From: Streptomyces mashuensis
GTDB taxonomy: Bacteria > Actinomycetota > Actinomycetes > Streptomycetales > Streptomycetaceae
DNA length: 64,000 nucleotides
Assembly: GCF_014654785.1 (NCBI RefSeq)
Contig: NZ_BNBD01000004.1
Location: 310,001-374,000 of the forward strand
Direction of reading: 5' to 3'
Part shown: piece after piece, positions 60,086 through 64,000 of the stretch
Numbering within the stretch: position 1 is the first letter of the stretch
Layout of the letters: the number at the start of each line of letters is the position of its first letter
Translations under genes and position numbers: made by a program
Notes under the pieces: model-generated
What the model saw: the letters and a program-made list of their open reading frames with translations, nothing else
What the model was told of the DNA's origin: nothing
The model's database searches: none

Positions 60086-60333
60086 CCCGCACCCTGACCC
60101 CTGCGCCGTCCTCGGGGCCCGGCCCGGGCCTGCTGTTCGCGCTGAGCGCCTGGACGTGGTCCGGTCCCGGCCCGGACGGGCAGGACATCGCGCACGTCCT
60201 GCCGGCCCACCCGCCCGGCCGCACCAGCCACGACACACCCGCCGCGATCGCGACCGCCGCCCGTCTCGACACCTACCTCGATGCCGGCCGCACGGCCGAC
60301 CGGCTCCTCTTCGGCCTCGCCCACGCCTCCTGA
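60079..60333 (+). CDS. Hypothetical protein, 84 aa
   Basis: ATG at 60079, 7 bp inside the preceding gene. The sequence starts MLTRTLTPAPSSGPGPGLLFA and runs SAWTWSGPGPDGQDIAHVLPAH, then ATAARLDTYLDAGRTADRLLFGLAHAS. It has no recognisable domain or membrane segment and is probably a small soluble protein of the island operon. Confidence 0.55.
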   Translation: MLTRTLTPAPSSGPGPGLLFALSAWTWSGPGPDGQDIAHVLPAHPPGRTSHDTPAAIATAARLDTYLDAGRTADRLLFGLAHAS

Positions 60334-60380
60334 CCCAGCCGCCCATGCACGACCCCAGACTCAACCGAGAGGGAACTGCC

Positions 60381-61501
60381 ATGGAACCCTTCGAGCGCGC
60401 CCGGCTGGACGCCTACTTCACCAAGATCACCACCCAGTTCGCCCCCACCGAGCAGGCCACTGCCTTCCTGATCACGCACCTGCTGGCCGAGCGGCCCGCC
60501 TTCGTACGTGCGGTCGCCGCGATGGCCCGGCTACGGGCGGTGCTGCCCAAGCCGAAGTCCGTCCTCCCCGCCGCCCAGCGCGCGATCGAACAGACCACCC
60601 CCTGCGACACCCTCTCCCGCGAGCTGTTCACCGACCCCGACACCGCCCTGGACTACCTCGAAGCCAGGGCCGCCGGCGAGCCGGTGGTGCTGCTGGACGT
60701 CGGCGGCTACTACGCCCCCGCCCTCGGCGACCTCCACAGCTGCTTCACCGGTCAGATCCTCGGCGTCATCGAGGACACCGAGAACGGCCACCGCCGCTAC
60801 ATGGCGCTCGACAAGCTGCCCTGTCCCGTCGTCTCGGTCGCCCGCTCGCCGCTGAAGGACCCGGAGGACTTCCTGGTCGGTCAGTCCGTCGTCTTCTTCA
60901 CCGAGGCCGTCCTGCGCGACCGCGGCGACATCCTCCACGGCCGCCCTGCCCTCGTGATCGGTTTCGGCAAGCTCGGCTCCTCCATCGCCCGCCTCCTGCA
61001 CGCCAAAGGCGTCCAGGTCACGGTCCACGACATCGACCCCGTCCGCCGCACCCAGGCCCTCTCCCAAGGCTTTGCCGTCGCCCGCGACCGCGAGGCGGCC
61101 CTCGCCTCGGCCGGCCTGGTGCTCTGCGCGACCGGAGCCCGCTCCCTCACGGGCGAGGACTTCCCCCACCTGCGCAATGGCGCCTACGTCGCTACGGTCA
61201 TTTCGCGGGAGGACGAGCTGGAGCTGGACGCGCTGCCGGACGTCTACACCCGCACGATGGTCGGCGAGCACGTCACCCGCTACCAGACCACCGGCCACTA
61301 CTTCTACCTCGCCAACGGCGGCAACGCCGTCAACTTCCTGCACGGCGCGAGCGTCGGACCTTTCATCTTCCTGGTCCAAGCCGAGATCCTGGCCGCGATC
61401 AGGATGCACACCCGCGCCGACCTGGCCCCGGCCTCCACGAGGTCAGCGCGGACGACCGAGCCGCGATCGCGGCGACCTGGCTCTCCTACTTCAACAGGTG
61501 A
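60381..61501 (+). pseudogene. Adenosylhomocysteinase-like NAD-binding protein with a terminal frameshift
   Basis: ATG at 60381 after GAGAGGGAACTGCC. The N-terminal part (~1-180) and a Rossmann domain (GRPALVIGFGKLGSSIARLLHAKGVQVTVHDIDP, GLVLCATGARSLTGEDFPHL) resemble adenosylhomocysteinase without its full substrate domain (~370 aa against ~430). Near 61427 the frame LAPASTRSARTT diverges, but a +1 shift gives [23 protein letters not shown] and a stop at 61499 that overlaps the NUDIX GTG start. One C is missing from a CCCC run. Read straight, the frame runs on to 61892. Either a sequencing slip or a real mutation removed the last ~24 residues. Confidence 0.7.
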
Positions 61502-62049
61502 TCGACTTGGCCATCACGGCAGACCACATCCGCAGCACCCTCCACGGCTACCTCGACGAGCACCCCGACGAGAAGCCCGCCCTCGCGCCCGTCCTCGGTC
61601 TCCTGGACGACGGGGCCGACCTGGCCAGCCGCAAGGAGTTCCGCGGCCACGCCACCGCCGGCGCCATCCTCGCGCGCCCGGACGGCCGCATCCTGCACAT
61701 CCACCACCTCGCGCTGGACAGGTGGCTGCTGCCCGGTGGCCACCTCGAAGCCCAGGACGACACCCTCCTGGAGGCGGCCCTGCGCGAGCTCACCGAGGAG
61801 ACCGGCATCCCCGCCGACGCCGTCACCGCTGTGGCGGACCGGCCCGTCCACATCGACGTTCACCCGATCCCGGCGAACGACACCAAGGGTGAGCCCGACC
61901 ACCAGCACATCGACTTCCGGTTCCTCTTCCGCACCACCGCCGACGTCCACCAGCTGCAGACCGAGGAGGTCACCGACGCCGCCTGGCGCGACGCGGAGAC
62001 CATCACCGACGAGCGCCTGCGCCGACGGGTGGCCGCCGCCCTCCGCTGA
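61498..62049 (+). CDS. NUDIX hydrolase
   Basis: 183 aa from the GTG at 61498, which overlaps the corrected stop of the preceding gene. The NUDIX box begins at [16 protein letters not shown] and ends RELTEETG, with all metal-binding Glu residues in place (about residues 80-103). The N-terminal part, [20 protein letters not shown], is helical; [17 protein letters not shown] precedes the box. A nucleoside diphosphate derivative or an adenosylhomocysteinase-linked product is a likely substrate, but this is inferred only from position. Confidence 0.88.
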   Translation: MIDLAITADHIRSTLHGYLDEHPDEKPALAPVLGLLDDGADLASRKEFRGHATAGAILARPDGRILHIHHLALDRWLLPGGHLEAQDDTLLEAALRELTEETGIPADAVTAVADRPVHIDVHPIPANDTKGEPDHQHIDFRFLFRTTADVHQLQTEEVTDAAWRDAETITDERLRRRVAAALR

Positions 62050-62090
62050 TGCGGTGGGGGCTATGCGCCCCCGGCCTCACTGGACAACAA

Positions 62091-62124
62091 GAAACCCCCA
62101 GGTCGCCTGTGACCTGGGGGTTTC
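62091..62124 (-). terminator. Terminator of tRNA-Gly (repeat C)
   Basis: GAAACCCCCAGGTC pairs with GACCTGGGGGTTTC across 6 bases, just downstream of the tRNA 3' end on the minus strand. The same stem core occurs at repeats A and B. Confidence 0.85.
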
Positions 62125-62130
62125 GTACAG

Positions 62131-62201
62131 AGCGGGCGACGAGAATCGAACTCGCGCTCTGAGCTTGGGAAGCTCATGTTCTACCATTAAACTACGCCCG
62201 C
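62131..62201 (-). tRNA. tRNA-Gly (anticodon CCC)
   Basis: Reverse complement starts GCGGGCGTAGTTTAATGGTA. The 7-bp acceptor (GCGGGCG/CGCCCGC), the anticodon stem TGAGC/GCTCA with loop TTCCCAA (anticodon CCC) and the T-arm GTTCGATTC are all intact. Length 71 nt including the discriminator; no encoded CCA. It serves as the insertion target of the island. Confidence 0.92.
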
Positions 62202-62460
62202 GCGAGGCGCCCTTTTGAGCGTCTCAGCGTCGCACACTCTACCCCATCGAAGGCCCCCGGTGCACTTGCCGCGGTGGCCTTCTTGTCGTGTGAGGGCGAT
62301 GTGGGGGGTCGGGGGACGGCGGCGTGCGGGTGGGGAGTTGGGCGTACCGTGGGGGTGGCGGGTGGTCCCTGCCGGGCTCCGGGGTGCCGCCTTCAAGGCG
62401 GTCCGATGCATCCCCTAATGTGGCTTTTGTCTCTCACGTTTCATGGGGAAAGGGAGCTCG

Positions 62461-62625
62461 ATGGACCGCACCGTCGTTCGCTGTGCCGAGGGGCACGTCT
62501 TCAGCACCGCCTCGTTCCCGATGCAGCACCTCGGACCCGGCCGGATCGGCCCCGGACGGCTTCTGCGCTGCCCGCGCTGCGCCCGGCTGCGGCAGTCCGT
62601 CCCCGTGGCGACCGAGAAGGGCTGA
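62461..62625 (+). CDS. Small CxxC zinc-ribbon-like protein, 54 aa
   Basis: ATG at 62461 after GGGAAAGGGAGCTCG. The sequence [22 protein letters not shown] has one Cys, and [14 protein letters not shown] has a CPRC pair, so a Zn ribbon of Cys/His type is likely. Members of this size are common in Streptomyces, with no assigned function. It sits between tRNA-Gly and dcd. Confidence 0.75.
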   Translation: MDRTVVRCAEGHVFSTASFPMQHLGPGRIGPGRLLRCPRCARLRQSVPVATEKG

Positions 62626-62717
62626 ACCGGAGATCATCCCACCGCGCGGGCCCCGGTCACCACGGGGCTGGGGCCCGCGTTGTCGGGTTGTCCGTCTTCT
62701 CCGCGTATCCTCGGAGC

Positions 62718-63293
62718 GTGCTTCTCTCAGACAAGGACATCCGGGCCGAGATCGACGCCGGCCGCGTGCGGATCGACCCGTACGACGAATCGATGGTGCA
62801 GCCGTCCAGCATCGATGTGCGGCTCGACCGCTACTTCCGGGTGTTCGAGAACCACCGGTACCCGCACATCGACCCCGCGGTCGAGCAGGCGGACCTCACC
62901 CGCGAGGTGGTGCCGGAGGGCGACGAGGCGTTCATCCTGCACCCCGGTGAGTTCGTGCTGGCCTCCACCTACGAGGTGATCACGCTCCCGGGCGACATCG
63001 CCTCCCGGCTGGAGGGCAAGTCCAGCCTCGGCCGCCTCGGTCTGCTGACGCACTCGACCGCCGGCTTCATCGACCCGGGCTTCTCCGGGCACGTCACGCT
63101 GGAGCTGTCGAACATGGCCACGCTCCCCATCAAGCTGTGGCCGGGGATGAAGATCGGCCAGCTGTGCATGTTCCGGCTGACCTCCCCCGTCGAGCATCCC
63201 TACGGGTCCGCCAAGCACGGTTCCCGCTACCAGGGCCAGCGCGGGCCGACCCCCTCGCGGTCCTTCCAGAACTTCCATCGCACGCAGGTCTGA
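62718..63293 (+). CDS. dcd: dCTP deaminase
   Basis: 191 aa from the GTG at 62718, the family's usual length. It starts [21 protein letters not shown]; the conserved [33 protein letters not shown] (catalytic Glu in the preceding RLEGKSS) and [10 protein letters not shown] are intact. It deaminates dCTP to dUTP (or dUMP in bifunctional forms) for dTTP synthesis. It is followed by a phosphoribosyltransferase gene on the same strand. Confidence 0.97.
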   Translation: MLLSDKDIRAEIDAGRVRIDPYDESMVQPSSIDVRLDRYFRVFENHRYPHIDPAVEQADLTREVVPEGDEAFILHPGEFVLASTYEVITLPGDIASRLEGKSSLGRLGLLTHSTAGFIDPGFSGHVTLELSNMATLPIKLWPGMKIGQLCMFRLTSPVEHPYGSAKHGSRYQGQRGPTPSRSFQNFHRTQV

Positions 63294-63344
63294 CCCCACC
63301 GGGAAGACCAGGGACAGACCCCAGGGAACAGGGCGAGAGCAACA

Positions 63345-63842
63345 GTGAGCGACAACCGCGAGAACCTGACCTACCCCCTCTTCGGGCAGGCCATCCGTGA
63401 GCTGGCCCAGACCATCGCGGACGACGGCTACGAGCCGGACATCGTCCTGTCGATCGCGCGCGGCGGCGTCTTCGTCGCCGGCGGTCTGGCGTACGCCCTG
63501 GACTGCAAGAACATCCACCTCGTGAACGTGGAGTTCTACACCGGCGTCGGTTCCACGCTCGAGATGCCGGTCATGCTCGCGCCCGTCCCCAACGCGATCG
63601 ACTTCTCCAACAAGAAGGTGCTGATCGCCGACGACGTCGCCGACACCGGCAAGACCCTCAAGCTCGTGCACGACTTCTGCCTCGACCACGTCGCCGAGGT
63701 GCGCAGCGCGGTGATCTACGAGAAGCCGCAGTCGCTCGTGAAGTGCGAGTACGTCTGGAAGCGCACCGACGACTGGATCAACTTCCCCTGGTCGGTCGAG
63801 CCGCCGGTCGTCCGCCGCGAGGGCCAGGTCCTCGACGCCTGA
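63345..63842 (+). CDS. Purine-type phosphoribosyltransferase
   Basis: 165 aa, GTG at 63345. The PRPP-binding motif is VLIADDVADTGKTL (~85-98), with the loop ARGGVFVAGGLAYAL near residue 35. Size and layout fit Gpt/HPRT-like or TrpF-unrelated salvage enzymes in actinobacteria; the exact base is not evident. It follows dcd by 51 bp, so the two may be co-transcribed nucleotide-salvage genes. Confidence 0.9.
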   Translation: MSDNRENLTYPLFGQAIRELAQTIADDGYEPDIVLSIARGGVFVAGGLAYALDCKNIHLVNVEFYTGVGSTLEMPVMLAPVPNAIDFSNKKVLIADDVADTGKTLKLVHDFCLDHVAEVRSAVIYEKPQSLVKCEYVWKRTDDWINFPWSVEPPVVRREGQVLDA

Positions 63843-63862
63843 TCCCCGCCCGACCTACGGGT

Positions 63863-63895
63863 GAGGGCCCGCTCCGGAGACCGGAGCGGGCCCTC
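63863..63895. terminator. Bidirectional terminator at the right edge
   Basis: GAGGGCCCGCTCCGG pairs perfectly with CCGGAGCGGGCCCTC across a 3-base loop, between the phosphoribosyltransferase stop and the convergent gene at the window end. Confidence 0.85.
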
Positions 63896-63918
63896 AGTCG
63901 TAGGGGGATTGCGATCCT

Positions 63919-64000
63919 CTACAGCGTTCCCAGCTTGATCAGCGACAGCAGCGCCACCAGCTGGATCGCCGACGCGCCCAGCGCCCGCGGCCACGGCAGG
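63919..64000 (-). CDS. 3' end of a gene continuing beyond the window
   Basis: Reading leftward from 64000, the in-frame end encodes LPWPRALGASAIQLVALLSLIKL and then GTL with a TAG stop at 63921-63919. The hydrophobic stretch resembles a C-terminal membrane helix. Too little is present to name a family. Confidence 0.5.
   Translation of the reverse strand, partial: LPWPRALGASAIQLVALLSLIKLGTL

Larger units (their letters stand above)
54336..62201. mobile_element. Tandem island accreted at tRNA-Gly(CCC), two segments, no integrase seen
   Basis: The intact tRNA-Gly (62131-62201, minus strand) lies at the right edge. Its 3' half and terminator recur in the same orientation at 56533-56607 and 54336-54412. 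The tRNA points left, so inserted DNA should extend left from its 3' end, as observed. The repeats bound a 5.5-kb and a 2.2-kb segment. The usual site-specific integrase is absent, so the segments are either remnants or mobilised in trans. The boundaries are inferred from the repeats. Confidence 0.7.

Noticed and set aside
60009..61892. Single 627-residue fusion of the adenosylhomocysteinase-like and following region
   Set aside because: The extra ~150 residues are an out-of-frame reading of the NUDIX gene. Restoring one base gives the normal end and a coupled NUDIX start.

Overview
This window is about 64 kb of very GC-rich DNA with strong third-position GC bias, many GTG starts and 4-bp ATGA/GTGA gene overlaps. 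Together with rodlin genes, a gamma-butyrolactone-type regulatory locus, DUF7848- and DUF5994-type small proteins and SpoIIE/RsbW-like regulators, this points to a Streptomyces chromosome. No rRNA genes, CRISPR arrays or insertion sequences were seen. One tRNA is intact.

Layout. 1-13.7 kb is mostly housekeeping: a truncated acyl-CoA dehydrogenase, an SseB-domain protein, a secreted S1 protease, a broken pirin gene, a PAS/GAF/SpoIIE phosphatase with a kinase-like domain, aspS, metG, a VWA protein and a carotenoid oxygenase. 13.9-20.1 kb is a compact butyrolactone-type locus: an AfsA/ScbA-like synthase, a divergent cytochrome P450, an ArpA/ScbR-like TetR receptor and an SDR oxidoreductase, followed by a second TetR. 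20.4-22 kb has a small HTH protein and two tandem rodlins. 22.1-26.6 kb is the best candidate for an undescribed system: an XRE regulator, two palindromic operators, two near-duplicate 71-72 aa peptides, a membrane M50 protease with an N-terminal PqqD-like domain, and a secreted Cys-containing protein.

26.7-43.2 kb encodes a type IV secretion/conjugation-like apparatus: a VirD4-like coupling ATPase, VirB4-like ATPase, VirB6-like polytopic protein, two VirB8/TcpC-like proteins, a TcpE-like protein, a small pilin-sized membrane protein, a lipoprotein and a two-domain peptidoglycan hydrolase. No relaxase or integrase is visible. Between the coupling protein and the apparatus lies a duplicated two-gene module, a conserved ~155-aa domain followed by a RelA/SpoT-like nucleotidyltransferase domain, arranged like effector/partner pairs. 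43.7-53.9 kb is mixed chromosome: an AbiEii-like nucleotidyltransferase, a stand-alone QcrB paralogue, an HD protein, a GlxA-type regulator, a SufR/ArsR-like regulator, a glycosyltransferase plus Vat-type acetyltransferase pair, and a ricin-lectin membrane protein.

54.3-62.2 kb is a tRNA-linked island. The intact tRNA-Gly(CCC) sits at its right end. Its 3' half plus terminator is repeated in the same orientation at 56.5 and 54.3 kb, so two cargo segments appear to have accreted behind one tRNA. The larger segment carries a divergent regulon around an XRE-TPR regulator: YdcF-like, WbqC-like (cut off at a repeat), a recombinase-like protein, an RsbW-like ATPase, a frameshifted adenosylhomocysteinase-like protein and a NUDIX hydrolase. 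The right edge returns to core genes (dcd, a phosphoribosyltransferase).
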